Assembly: GCA_023132155.1 (NCBI GenBank)
Contig: JAGLYP010000013.1
Span: forward strand, 1 to 47,162
Direction of reading: 5' to 3'
DNA length: 47,162 bases
DNA from: Candidatus Parcubacteria bacterium
GTDB taxonomy: Bacteria > Patescibacteriota > Patescibacteriia > Patescibacteriales > UBA12075
Below are positions 8,173 through 16,155 of this stretch, in pieces. Position 1 is the first letter of the stretch; the number at the start of each line of letters is the position of its first letter. The notes below the pieces were generated by a model that worked only from the letters and a program-made list of their open reading frames with translations, was not told where the DNA came from and did not search any database. The translations under genes and the position numbers were made by a program.

Positions 8173-9243
8173 ATGTTTAAAAAAAATATTTTATTTATTT
8201 CTTTGTTAATTACTGTCGCGTTGCTTTCTTCCGGTTGTGTTAATATTTCCGGAAAGAAAAAAGATATTTCTCAAATAGACGGCGGGGTTTTTAAAACCGT
8301 TAGCAAAGGGCAAGTTTGGAAGCAGAAAAATTTAATTCCCACTAATATCGGCAAGCCTTTAACTTTGGCAAACGCCAATTATTCGGTTTTGAAAATTGAT
8401 CCAAGCGACCACAACGCCCTTTATTACGGCGCGGTTGGCAATGGGCTTTTTTATACTTATGACGCCGGAAATAATTGGCATAAGGCATCCGGCTTGGGCA
8501 ATATTACTGTTAGGGCGATTGATATTGACAGCACGGATAAGTGCAATATTTTCGCGGCTGGCACAAACAGAGTATTTAGAACAACTGATTGCTCGCGCGC
8601 TTGGGAGCGGATTTATGTTGATAATCAAGCGTCGGCTTTGGTAGACGCTGTTTTGGTTGATCATTTTGACGGCAATAATATTTTTATAACAGTGGCGCGC
8701 GGAGATTTGATTAAAAGTTCTGACAGAGGCGAGAGCTGGCAGACAATTTATCGTTTTAAGAAAAGAATTACCAAGTTGGCAATGGATCCGCTTGATAGCC
8801 GCGTAATGTATGCTATTATAGATAGAAGTTCTATTTACAAATCTATTGATGGCGGAGTTTCATGGGAGCGATTTGACGCGGCTTTAAAAGAATTTAAGCT
8901 GGAGTCAATTGTCAGGGAGATTTTATTATTTAAAGAAAATCCGAAATTGATGTTTATTGCCACGCAAAAAGGAATTTTGCGATCAGATGACAGCGGCGCC
9001 GCTTGGAAGCAAATTGAATTAATTCCACCGGAAAAAAACGCCGCGATTGAATCAGTGGCGGTAAATCCGCTCAATGAAAAAGAAATTTATTATATTTCCG
9101 GAAATACTTTTTATCGCTCAATTGACGGCGGTGAAAATTGGACTCCAAGTAAAATTATCACTACCAGAACCGGAAAAAAATTAATAGTTGACCCGGTAGA
9201 TCCGAGAATAATTTATTTGGGGGTTTGGCGTCAAACAAAATAA
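8173..9243 (+). CDS. Lipoprotein with BNR/Ycf48-like repeats (sortilin-type beta propeller)
   Basis: A predicted lipoprotein of 356 residues that probably folds as a beta propeller. The N-terminus has a hydrophobic segment ending in a lipobox-like LLSSGC, so Cys is the likely lipidated residue. Repeated Asp-box-type units follow, such as YTYDAGNNWHKA, KSSDRGESWQTI, KSIDGGVSWERF, RSDDSGAAWKQI and RSIDGGENWTPS, each about 40-50 residues apart. Such propellers bind sugars or proteins, and Ycf48 relatives act as assembly factors; the role here is unknown. I chose ATG 8173 over the in-frame ATG at 8143 because the earlier one lies in the end of the upstream repeat and would add a hydrophilic stretch before the signal peptide. 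Confidence 0.8.
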   Translation: MFKKNILFISLLITVALLSSGCVNISGKKKDISQIDGGVFKTVSKGQVWKQKNLIPTNIGKPLTLANANYSVLKIDPSDHNALYYGAVGNGLFYTYDAGNNWHKASGLGNITVRAIDIDSTDKCNIFAAGTNRVFRTTDCSRAWERIYVDNQASALVDAVLVDHFDGNNIFITVARGDLIKSSDRGESWQTIYRFKKRITKLAMDPLDSRVMYAIIDRSSIYKSIDGGVSWERFDAALKEFKLESIVREILLFKENPKLMFIATQKGILRSDDSGAAWKQIELIPPEKNAAIESVAVNPLNEKEIYYISGNTFYRSIDGGENWTPSKIITTRTGKKLIVDPVDPRIIYLGVWRQTK

Positions 9244-9272
9244 TAAAAACTTTACAACTTTTTAATATTATA

Positions 9273-9316
9273 ATTCGCATGTCCCGCATTAGTGGTTGCG
9301 GGTTCGCGAAGCGAAT
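9273..9316. repeat. Hairpin repeat just upstream of frr
   Basis: ATTCGC...GCGAAT outer arms and CCCGCA/TGCGGG inner arms form a two-part hairpin ending 5 bases before the frr ATG. The right half, GCGGGTTCGCGAAGCGAATA, and the left GCATGTCCCGCA are repeated exactly upstream of rseP (9914-9978). Confidence 0.75.
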
Positions 9317-9321
9317 AACTT

Positions 9322-9876
9322 ATGAATAAATATATCCAGCCAAAACAAGAAGAATTTATTAAAGTGATGGATTTTTTTAAAAAAGAAATTAGCGGCTTAA
9401 GAACCGGGCGCGCTAATCCCGGCATTCTTGACGGTGTGTATGTAAGCGCTTACGGAGTAAAAACGCCTTTAAGCGGTTTGTCTTCAATTAACGTACCGGA
9501 CGGGCAAAGCATTACGGTTGCTCCTTGGGATAAGAACGTAATTAAAGATATTGAAAAAGCGATCGTAGACGCGAATTTAGGAATCGCAATCGTTAATGAG
9601 GGCAGCCAGCTTAGGCTGACAGTGCCGAAAATGACGGAAGAAAGCCGCAAGGAAATGGTAAAAAAATTAAATGAAAAACACGAAGCGGCTCGTATTGCCA
9701 TCCGCCAAATTCGTGAAGACATTAAGAATACGATTGAACAGGCGGAGAAGGATAAAGAAATTACGGAAGATGAAAAATTTCTTTTTGTCAAAGAATTGGG
9801 CGAAGAAACCGCCAAGCAAAATGAAAATTTAAAAGCGGTTAAAGATAAAAAAGAACAAGACATAATGACAATTTAG
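9322..9876 (+). CDS. frr: Ribosome recycling factor
   Basis: RRF, together with EF-G, splits the post-termination ribosome in the cytoplasm. The 184-residue length is standard. Visible family blocks are GLRTGRANPGILDGVYVSAYG near the N-terminus, INVPDGQSITVAPWD, and the C-terminal helical part with LTVPKMTEESRKEMVK, IRQIREDIKNTI and KEITEDEKF. The ATG at 9322 gives the expected N-terminus and lies 5 bases after the arm of a hairpin shared with rseP. There is no Shine-Dalgarno sequence. No pyrH or tsf is adjacent, unlike the usual rpsB-tsf-pyrH-frr order. Confidence 0.97.
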   Translation: MNKYIQPKQEEFIKVMDFFKKEISGLRTGRANPGILDGVYVSAYGVKTPLSGLSSINVPDGQSITVAPWDKNVIKDIEKAIVDANLGIAIVNEGSQLRLTVPKMTEESRKEMVKKLNEKHEAARIAIRQIREDIKNTIEQAEKDKEITEDEKFLFVKELGEETAKQNENLKAVKDKKEQDIMTI

Positions 9877-9913
9877 GAATTTTTGATTTAATTATTTCAA
9901 ATTTTAATATTAA

Positions 9914-9978
9914 TATTTGCATGTCCCGCACGTGTGCCGTTCTACGGTATTCGTGGCGCGGGTTCGCGAAGCGAATAA
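9914..9978. repeat. Hairpin repeat just upstream of rseP
   Basis: This is a second copy of the frr-upstream hairpin. GCATGTCCCGCA is followed by a longer loop, then GCGGGTTCGCGAAGCGAATA ending a few bases before the ATG at 9981. The in-frame ATG at 9921 lies within the left arm and would encode a repeat-derived N-terminus, so it is unlikely to be the real start. Confidence 0.75.
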
Positions 9979-9980
9979 CC

Positions 9981-11108
9981 ATGTTTTTAACAATTATCGT
10001 TTTTTTAATAGTGTTGTCTTTACTTGTGTTCGTGCATGAGATGGGGCATTTTTGGGTTGCAAGGCGTTTTGGCTTAAGGCCGAAGGAATTTGGCTTTGGC
10101 ATGCCGCCGCGCGCGTTTGGAATTTATAAAGACAAAGATGGAAAATGGAAAAAAACGCGCGGCAGCAAAGAAGTAAAAGATGCCGGCGATACGATTTATT
10201 CCGTTAATTGGCTGCCTCTAGGCGGTTTTGTTTCGTTGGGCGAGGATGATGAGGCAACAGATGACCCTAATCATTTTCATAATAAGCCGGCCTGGCAAAG
10301 AACTTTAATACTTTTAGCCGGAGTTTCAATGAATGTTTTATTGGCAGCGGTTTTAATTTCTTTCGGCTTAATGATCGGTTTGCCGCAGACGATTGGCGAA
10401 ACTGATAATGCCGCGAAAGTTACTGATCGCAAAATACAGATAATTGAGGTATTGCCTGATTCAATCGCTTTTGAGGCCGGAATTAAAGCAAATGATATAA
10501 TTTTAAGCCTTGATGGCGGCAATTTTTCAAATAGCGCGGAATTGCAGAATTATGTTGACGCCAATGTTGATAATGAAATTGTTTACGATATTAAGCGCGG
10601 CCAAAAGGAACTTGAATTTAAATTAACTCCGCGAATAAGAGAGGATACAAAACAAGGCGGCATAGGCATAGCTATAGTTGATACAGGTATTGTCAGATAT
10701 CCTTTTTTTCAGGCAATTTGGAACGGAATTAAAATAACTTTATTTTTAACTTGGTATATAATTTTTGCTTTTTATGAGCTTATTAAAGGCTTGGTTATCG
10801 GACAGGGCTTAAGCGTAGAGCTTGGCGGTCCGGTGCGAATCGCGCAAATTACCGGCGACGCCGCCCGCATGGGCTTGCCGTATTTGATTAATTTTTCCGC
10901 TTTGCTTTCAATTAATTTGGCGATAATTAACGCCTTGCCTTTTCCGGCCTTGGATGGCGGAAGAATATTGTTTATTATTTTGGAAAAAATTATGGGCCGC
11001 CCGGTAAAAAAAGAGCTGGAAGGAACTATCCATTATATTGGATTTATAATATTAATGATTTTGATTTTACTGGTTACCTATAAAGATGTTATACGGCTTT
11101 TTCAATAA
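9981..11108 (+). CDS. rseP: RseP-like site-2 protease (M50 intramembrane zinc metalloprotease)
   Basis: The membrane protease has 375 residues from ATG 9981. The first membrane segment carries the zinc motif HEMGH (H19, E20, H23). A single PDZ domain follows (VLPDSIAFEAGIKANDIILSLDGG region). The last third holds the second active-site segment NALPFPALDGGRILF, whose Asp completes zinc binding, and further membrane helices. Members cut membrane-bound regulators or leftover signal peptides inside the bilayer. One PDZ domain rather than two is usual for the shorter bacterial forms. I preferred 9981 because it places HExxH directly in the first helix, as in the family. Its substrate is not evident; an anti-sigma factor gene is not seen nearby. 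Confidence 0.93.
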   Translation: MFLTIIVFLIVLSLLVFVHEMGHFWVARRFGLRPKEFGFGMPPRAFGIYKDKDGKWKKTRGSKEVKDAGDTIYSVNWLPLGGFVSLGEDDEATDDPNHFHNKPAWQRTLILLAGVSMNVLLAAVLISFGLMIGLPQTIGETDNAAKVTDRKIQIIEVLPDSIAFEAGIKANDIILSLDGGNFSNSAELQNYVDANVDNEIVYDIKRGQKELEFKLTPRIREDTKQGGIGIAIVDTGIVRYPFFQAIWNGIKITLFLTWYIIFAFYELIKGLVIGQGLSVELGGPVRIAQITGDAARMGLPYLINFSALLSINLAIINALPFPALDGGRILFIILEKIMGRPVKKELEGTIHYIGFIILMILILLVTYKDVIRLFQ

Positions 11109-11111
11109 AAT

Positions 11112-11183
11112 AAATTGTTAAATTGCTATATTGTTAAATTGTTTGCAACATTTAACAATATAGCAATATAACAATATAACAAT
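11112..11183. repeat. Inverted repeat of 8-base units before hpf
   Basis: The left half repeats AAATTGTT/AAATTGCT/ATATTGTT and the right half repeats ATATAGCA/ATATAACA, together forming a long AT hairpin with a short loop. A related dyad stands before rpoB (19678-19738). It fills the gap between rseP and hpf. Confidence 0.7.
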
Positions 11184-11199
11184 TCTTAATTAAAAATTT

Positions 11200-11547
11200 A
11201 TGCGAATAAACATTAAAGCGACTAAAATTGAATTGAGCGGTCCTATTAGAAATTATATTCAGGAAAAAATGGATATGCTGGAAAAGTATTTGGGAACGAT
11301 TGCGGTTACGAATTGCGACGTGGAAGTGGCAATGGACGTGAACAGCCAGCAAAAGGGAGAAATATTCCGCGCGGAAGTAAATTTAAGCGTTCCCGGCGGA
11401 TTAATCAGGGTGGAAAAAACCGAAAAAGATCTTTATAAAGCGATTGATAAAGTTAAAGACCATCTTGTTAGGTCTATTAAGCGTTATAAGGAAAAAAAAG
11501 CGGACAAAAAGCGCAAAGACAGCGGCGATATGGCGGATATTTTTTAG
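11200..11547 (+). CDS. hpf: Ribosome hibernation promoting factor, short form (HPF/YfiA)
   Basis: This 115-residue protein binds the 30S subunit between head and body, blocks mRNA and tRNA sites and stabilises idle ribosomes. The fold is visible as the opening MRINIKATKIELSGPIRNYI, the LEKYLG helix end, the AEVNLSVPGGLIRVEKTEKDLYKAIDKV block and a basic stretch RSIKRYKEKKADKKRK. It lacks the long C-terminal dimerisation domain, so it is the short type. The start lies behind AATTAAAAATTT with no Shine-Dalgarno sequence. The neighbouring gene is another ribosome factor (frr), but a repeat separates it from rseP. Confidence 0.93.
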   Translation: MRINIKATKIELSGPIRNYIQEKMDMLEKYLGTIAVTNCDVEVAMDVNSQQKGEIFRAEVNLSVPGGLIRVEKTEKDLYKAIDKVKDHLVRSIKRYKEKKADKKRKDSGDMADIF

Positions 11548-11597
11548 GGATAAAATTTGGGCGGCAGTTCTAATTTAATTTTTTTTCTGAATTATTG

Positions 11598-11603
11598 TAT
11601 AAT
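11598..11603 (+). promoter_or_regulatory. -10 box of the histidine kinase gene, leaderless
   Basis: TATAAT lies 6 bases before ATG 11610, so transcription should start at or next to the start codon. The -35 region (TTAATT at 11575) is weak. The box fixes the start at 11610, because an earlier in-frame TTG at 11595 overlaps the promoter itself. Confidence 0.6.
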
Positions 11604-11609
11604 ATAAGC

Positions 11610-13529
11610 ATGGACTACAACTATAATCGCAAATTGGAAATAAACGAGTGGATAATAACCACGCGCTGGTTTTATATGGTTGCGGTTTTTTTGATTGGGA
11701 TATTAGGTAATTCTTTGATAAGTTTATTTTCAATCAAGTCTTCGTTTTTTGCGCTTGGCATTCTGGTTTTATTTTTTTTAATAATAAATGCTTATTTTTA
11801 TCATTATTTATCAGAGATAAAGAAAAGCGGTTCAAAACAAAAATTAAAATTATTAAGCGTTTGGCAGATTGTTGTTGAATTGATAATTTTTACTGTTATT
11901 TTGCATTTAATGGGAGATAAGCCTCTTGCCAGTGTTTTTTATTTTTTGCCGATTATATCATCCTCAATAATTTTTGGCGTAAGGGGAGCTTTGTTAACAG
12001 CGGTAATTTCCGCTGCCTTGGTAAACGGATCATTTGTAATTGATTATTTTAATGAAATTTTTTATTTTATTTTTAAAAATAAAAATTTGTCTGTTTCTGA
12101 AATGCTGGAATTGCGAGCGGGCGGTTTTGATATGATAAAAATTTTAGTTACCTCTAATTTTTACTTAGTAATCGCGGTTGTTTCCGGATATAGTTCGAAA
12201 TTATTATTGAGCCGCGAACAAAGATTGATAAAGCAGACGGAAAAATTAATCTATGAGAAAAAACAGGGTGAGAAACAGACGGAAAAAATTGACCAAAGCG
12301 CGAAGATTTTGGCAAAGCATGATCTTTTATTGACGAAAATCAATAGTCAGCTTAATAAGAAAATTAAGCAATTGGAAAACTCGGAAAAATCTTTATTTAG
12401 GGCTTTTAGCGATTTGCAGGCAGCCAGAAAGCAGGCGGATAAAGAAAGAGATAAGACCTCCGCGATAATAGCGAATTTTGTTGATCCGATTATTGTTATT
12501 GACAAAGAAAGCAAATTGAATTTAATCAATCCCGCTGCCAAGCAGTTTTTCGGCTTTATTGACGGCGATTTAGGCAAAAAAGTTTCCAATGAAAATAATT
12601 ATTCAATGGAAAATTTTAAAGGCCTTATTAAACAAAAATTTAGCGTGAAAAAAGGCAAAAATAAGAAAGTTTCGCCTAATGAAGAAGAAGTGATAGTTGG
12701 TTTTGCCAATCAAGAGCTGACTTTTAAAGTAATTACCGCGGAAGTAGCTGATAATAAAAATGAATATTTGGGAGTTATGAAAATTTTTTATAACTTGACT
12801 CGGGAAAAAATGATTGATAAAATGAAATCAGATTTTATTTCTATTGCCGCCCATCAATTAAGGACTCCTTTGTCGGCCGTAAAATGGGTTATTAAAATGG
12901 TTTTGGACGGTGATGTCGGGAAATTAAACAAGGAACAGGAAAAAATATTATTTAAAGGCTATCAAAGCAATGAACGAATAATCAATTTGGTGAATGATAT
13001 GCTTAATGTGTCCAGGATTGAGGAAGGACGTTTTGGCTATGAATTTAGGAAAGAGGATTTTGAACAGGTTTTGAATGTGGTTGTGGAAAGCTTGGAAAAT
13101 CAGATTAGTGAAAGGCATATAAAATATGTTTTAAATAAGCCTGAAAAATTGCCTAAAATATATTTTGATAAAGATAAAATGAATTTAGTTTTGCAGAATT
13201 TGCTTGAGAACGCGGTTAAGTATACGCCGGAATTCGGTAAAATTGAAGTTAGCTTGGAATTTGGAAATGAATTTTTAAAGGTTAAGATAAAGGATAACGG
13301 AGTCGGTATTCCTGAGAAAGATCAGAAAAAATTATTTTCTAAATTTTTTCGAGCGGATAATGTTATGCGCATGCAGACCGAAGGTTCCGGTTTGGGCTTG
13401 TTTATCGTAAAAAATGTAATTAGAAAGCATGGCGGTGAAATTACTTTTGACAGTAAAGAAGGCATGGGTACGGAATTTGTTTTTACGATTCCGCTTAAAG
13501 GCCTGCCGCTGAATACCGCTTCGGCGTAA
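11610..13529 (+). CDS. Membrane sensor histidine kinase with PAS domain
   Basis: A 639-residue kinase. About five or six membrane helices occupy residues 15-200, followed by a coiled coil (about 200-280) and a PAS-like domain (about 285-400, with IVVIDKESKLNLINPAAKQFFG). The HisKA domain has the phosphorylated H415 in SIAAHQLRTPLSA. The ATPase domain shows an N-box NLLENAVKYTP, G1 DNGVGIPEKDQ and G2 GSGLGLFIVK. It should autophosphorylate and pass phosphate to a receiver, most simply the double-receiver protein encoded 100 bases downstream. The membrane part has no recognised ligand motif. The last residues (LPLNTASA) and the stop lie inside an inverted repeat. The start is set by the leaderless promoter. 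Confidence 0.92.
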   Translation: MDYNYNRKLEINEWIITTRWFYMVAVFLIGILGNSLISLFSIKSSFFALGILVLFFLIINAYFYHYLSEIKKSGSKQKLKLLSVWQIVVELIIFTVILHLMGDKPLASVFYFLPIISSSIIFGVRGALLTAVISAALVNGSFVIDYFNEIFYFIFKNKNLSVSEMLELRAGGFDMIKILVTSNFYLVIAVVSGYSSKLLLSREQRLIKQTEKLIYEKKQGEKQTEKIDQSAKILAKHDLLLTKINSQLNKKIKQLENSEKSLFRAFSDLQAARKQADKERDKTSAIIANFVDPIIVIDKESKLNLINPAAKQFFGFIDGDLGKKVSNENNYSMENFKGLIKQKFSVKKGKNKKVSPNEEEVIVGFANQELTFKVITAEVADNKNEYLGVMKIFYNLTREKMIDKMKSDFISIAAHQLRTPLSAVKWVIKMVLDGDVGKLNKEQEKILFKGYQSNERIINLVNDMLNVSRIEEGRFGYEFRKEDFEQVLNVVVESLENQISERHIKYVLNKPEKLPKIYFDKDKMNLVLQNLLENAVKYTPEFGKIEVSLEFGNEFLKVKIKDNGVGIPEKDQKKLFSKFFRADNVMRMQTEGSGLGLFIVKNVIRKHGGEITFDSKEGMGTEFVFTIPLKGLPLNTASA

Positions 13530-13578
13530 ATCTCCAAATTTTTTGAAAATTTCTGCTCAAAGCGGTGTTCGGCGGCAG
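13503..13578. repeat. 19-bp inverted repeat spanning the kinase stop codon
   Basis: The arms CTGCCGCTGAATACCGCTT (13503-13521) and AAGCGGTGTTCGGCGGCAG (13560-13578) pair along all 19 positions, two of them as G-U. The loop is 38 bases and contains the TAA stop. It is more GC-rich than the surroundings and may stabilise or end the kinase transcript. Confidence 0.75.
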
Positions 13579-13628
13579 ATCCTAAACAAGAAAAAGTAAA
13601 ATAATTTATTTATATTAAATTTAAAAAT

Positions 13629-14462
13629 ATGGAAAATGATTCCGCTAAAAAAATAAAAATCCTTATTATTGAAGATGAACATTCATTGGTTGATTTGTTA
13701 AGCGTTAAATTAAAAAAAGAAGGTTTTGATGTTGAATTTTCTTATGATGGCGAGGCAGGCTATAAAAAGGCGCTTGAATGGAAGCCGAATATTATTTTAT
13801 TGGATATTGTTATGCCAAAGATGGACGGTTATGAAGTTTTGGAGAAAATGAAAGAGAATGATATTAAAATTCCCGTGATTATAATATCAAATTCCGGCCA
13901 GCCGGTGGAAATTGAAAAGACTAGAAAATTAGGAGCGGTTGATCATCTGATTAAAACCGAATTCAGCCCGCTAGATGTATTAAAAAAAGTAAGGGCTTGC
14001 GTTGAGAACGGCGGAAAGCCGGCAGCAGATGATCCGGACATGGAGGTTTTGATACCCAGAGAAGATTCAAGCGCGAGAAAGCTGGGAGTGAAAGTGCTGT
14101 TAGTTGAAGATGACGCTTTTTTGCGTGAAATTTGCAGCAAGAAATTAACCAAAGAGGGCTATACTGTTTATGAAGCAATTGATGGCGAACAGGCGCTTGA
14201 AGGCGTAAAGCAAGTAAAGCCGGATATAATTTTATTAGATATAATTTTACCGGCAATTGACGGCTTTCAAATATTAAATGAAATCAAGTCAAATCCGAAT
14301 GAGGCGATTTCAAAAGTTCCGGTAATTATGCTTTCCAATTTAGGGCAAGACGATGATATTAAAAAGGCTATGGATGCGGGAGCCGATGATTATTTGGTGA
14401 AGGCTCATTTTACTACCGAAGAAATCGTTAGCAAAATTAAGAAGATAATGGGGAAAAATTAG
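13629..14462 (+). CDS. Response regulator with two receiver domains and no output domain
   Basis: The protein has 277 residues made of two complete REC domains. The first has acidic residues E15 and D16, phospho-acceptor D59 (LLDIVMP) and K109. The second has E160, D161 and D162, D204 (LLDIILP) and K258. A linker of about 25 residues joins them. No DNA-binding or enzyme domain follows. Such proteins act by protein-protein contact, as phosphate sinks or relays. The gene follows the histidine kinase and is probably its partner. It ends 60 bases before a strong terminator, which closes the kinase-regulator unit. Family assignment is certain; the target is unknown. Confidence 0.92.
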   Translation: MENDSAKKIKILIIEDEHSLVDLLSVKLKKEGFDVEFSYDGEAGYKKALEWKPNIILLDIVMPKMDGYEVLEKMKENDIKIPVIIISNSGQPVEIEKTRKLGAVDHLIKTEFSPLDVLKKVRACVENGGKPAADDPDMEVLIPREDSSARKLGVKVLLVEDDAFLREICSKKLTKEGYTVYEAIDGEQALEGVKQVKPDIILLDIILPAIDGFQILNEIKSNPNEAISKVPVIMLSNLGQDDDIKKAMDAGADDYLVKAHFTTEEIVSKIKKIMGKN

Positions 14463-14522
14463 TATTTTTGAGAAATCAAGCGCCTAAAGCGCTACGCGGT
14501 TGGTGTATTTTTTATAATTTAT

Positions 14523-14552
14523 AAAAATCAGCCTGTTTGGGGCTGATTTTTT
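14523..14552 (+). terminator. Intrinsic terminator after the response regulator
   Basis: AAAAATCAGCC (14523-14533) pairs with GGCTGATTTTTT (14541-14552) around a TGTTTGG loop, with a U-tract. The promoter of the next gene starts inside the T-rich tail. Confidence 0.85.
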
Positions 14553-14554
14553 GG

Positions 14555-14583
14555 TTGATTTTTTGGTTTTTATTGGTTATATT
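14555..14583 (+). promoter_or_regulatory. Promoter of the U32 gene, leaderless
   Basis: TTGATT (14555-14560), 17 bases, TATATT (14578-14583). The predicted start of transcription is at or beside ATG 14590, so this is a third leaderless arrangement. Confidence 0.6.
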
Positions 14584-14589
14584 TATATT

Positions 14590-15900
14590 ATGATAAAGAA
14601 AGAAAAAAATAAAATATTAGAATTACTTGCGCCGGCTGGGAATTTGGAAAAAATGAAAACCGCTTTGGCTTTTGGCGCGGATGCTGTTTATGCAGGGATT
14701 CCGGATTTTTCTTTGCGTGTTCGTATAAATGACTTTGATTTGGAAAAAATTAAAGAAGCGGCTGAATATTGCCATACTAGAGATAAAAAAATATATGTCA
14801 CAGTAAATATTTTCGCGCATAATCATCATCTTAATAAGCTGCCAAAATATATTAAAGAGCTTAAAAAAATTAAAATAGACGCCTTGACAATATCCGATCC
14901 GGGGATTTTTAAGATAGTAAAAGATATTTGGCCGGAATGCGTTATTCATCTTTCAACACAGGCAAATTGCACTAATTGGCAATCAGCTGAGTTTTGGTTT
15001 GAGCAAGGCGCGCGAAGGATAATTTTAGGACGCGAGGTAACGCTTGATGAGATTAAAGAAATCCATAAAAAAGTACCGGACTTGGAGTTGGAATATTTTG
15101 TTCATGGCGCAATGTGCATGGCTTATTCAGGCAGATGTTTTTTGTCTAAATATTATTTGGACAAAAGCGCTAATCTGGGGGATTGTGTTCAGCCGTGTCG
15201 GTGGAAGTACGGAGTAACATCCAATATTCAACATTCAACACGCAATAAAAAAGAAATTGATTGTAGCGTTAATATTTGCGCGGAGAATCATGAGGAGGAT
15301 GTTTTTGAGGTAGTTGAAGAAGAGCATGGTTCTTACATTTTGAATTCTAAAGATTTGTGCTTGATCAAACATTTGCGTGAATTAGCGCATGCCGGGGTAA
15401 GCAGTTTTAAGATTGAGGGGAGGGCGAAAAGCGCTTATTATCAGGCGGTTGTCGCGGGAATATATTCGCGTGTAACTCATAATTTAAAATCTATAACCCA
15501 AAAAGAAATAGATTATTTTTATAATGAGCTGTACAAAAAACTTGTTCACCGCGGGCATACTACCGGATTTTTACTGGGAAAAAAGGCTGATCAGAATTTA
15601 GGCAATTCTCATGAAGTTAGTAATTGGGAATTTTGCGGGCAAGTCGTGAAACACGCAGCACGCGACACGCAGCACACGACAAATAAAATTTTTATTAAAG
15701 TGCATAATTGTATCAAGACAGGCGATGAGGTTGAGATAGTTTTGCCGGAATATGATATAATTAAAATGAAAGTGGATAAGCTTTGGGACGCGGACACGGG
15801 AGAGGAATTAAGCGAGGCGCATGGAGGGCAGGGTATGGTTGTGGTTATAGAGGTAAACAAGGATGTGCCGGAGTTTAGTGTTGTGAGGAGGAGGTTGTAA
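14590..15900 (+). CDS. Peptidase family U32 protein (RlhA/TrhP-type RNA hydroxylation relatives)
   Basis: This 436-residue protein opens with the family block ELLAPAGNLEKMKTALAFGA, followed by LSTQANCTNWQSAEFW and the U32 signature FVHGAMCMAYSGRCFLS. The family Cys residues continue in GDCVQPCRWKY and KIEGRAKSAYY. Characterised relatives are collagenase-type proteins and enzymes hydroxylating 23S rRNA or tRNA; which role holds here is open. Two segments are foreign to the family: after CRWKY there are about 28 extra residues beginning with the repeat-derived TSNIQHSTRNKK, and a repeat-encoded HAARDTQHTT lies near residue 355. Start ATG 14590 follows from the promoter; an upstream in-frame start would overlap the terminator. 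Confidence 0.88.
   Translation: MIKKEKNKILELLAPAGNLEKMKTALAFGADAVYAGIPDFSLRVRINDFDLEKIKEAAEYCHTRDKKIYVTVNIFAHNHHLNKLPKYIKELKKIKIDALTISDPGIFKIVKDIWPECVIHLSTQANCTNWQSAEFWFEQGARRIILGREVTLDEIKEIHKKVPDLELEYFVHGAMCMAYSGRCFLSKYYLDKSANLGDCVQPCRWKYGVTSNIQHSTRNKKEIDCSVNICAENHEEDVFEVVEEEHGSYILNSKDLCLIKHLRELAHAGVSSFKIEGRAKSAYYQAVVAGIYSRVTHNLKSITQKEIDYFYNELYKKLVHRGHTTGFLLGKKADQNLGNSHEVSNWEFCGQVVKHAARDTQHTTNKIFIKVHNCIKTGDEVEIVLPEYDIIKMKVDKLWDADTGEELSEAHGGQGMVVVIEVNKDVPEFSVVRRRL
15652..15680 (+). repeat. In-frame 7-base repeat (CACGCAG) in the U32 gene
   Basis: Imperfect CACGCAG units encode HAARDTQHTT. Nearly the same 29 bases occur in ruvA at 16552-16580 in the same reading frame (25-26 of 29 identical by eye). 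Confidence 0.75.
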
Positions 15901-15933
15901 TTAGATAATTCGTTGGTAAAGCACTCTTTTTTT

Positions 15934-16144
15934 TGTCATCTCCGACACTCACAGCCCCGCAGGGAAATTATATTAAATGATCGGAGATCTCGTAAAAATC
16001 AACGAACATAAAAAACAATCAAAACATGTAAAAAAATATTATATTAACAACGATTATTTTAATAAAACAATTTAACGCTTTTAAAGAGATTCCCGATCAT
16101 TTAATATAATTTCCCTGCGGGGCTGTTGTGTGTCGGGAATGACA
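15934..16144. repeat. TGTCAT-type element with about 58-bp inverted arms
   Basis: The left arm runs 15934-15991 and the right arm 16086-16144. They share CAGCCCCGCAGGGAAATTAT and the following TATTAAATGATCGG, with a few mismatches. The AT-rich centre of about 95 bases has no reading frame of note. Transcribed, it would form a very long hairpin between the U32 gene and ruvA. The outer ends are TGTCATCTCCGAC and GTCGGGAATGACA. Confidence 0.85.
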
Positions 16145-16155
16145 GAATAAGGTGT

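Noticed and set aside
9450-9863. Ser/Phe-rich frame of 137 codons antisense to frr
   Set aside because: A shadow frame complementary to a certain gene, with composition typical of antisense reading.
9921-9980. Start of rseP at ATG 9921
   Set aside because: The extra 20 residues lie in a hairpin repeat shared with frr; HExxH placement favours 9981.
15934-16144. tRNA or structured RNA gene between the U32 gene and ruvA
   Set aside because: The long arms are simple inverted repeats with TGTCAT ends; no cloverleaf or conserved T-loop was seen.
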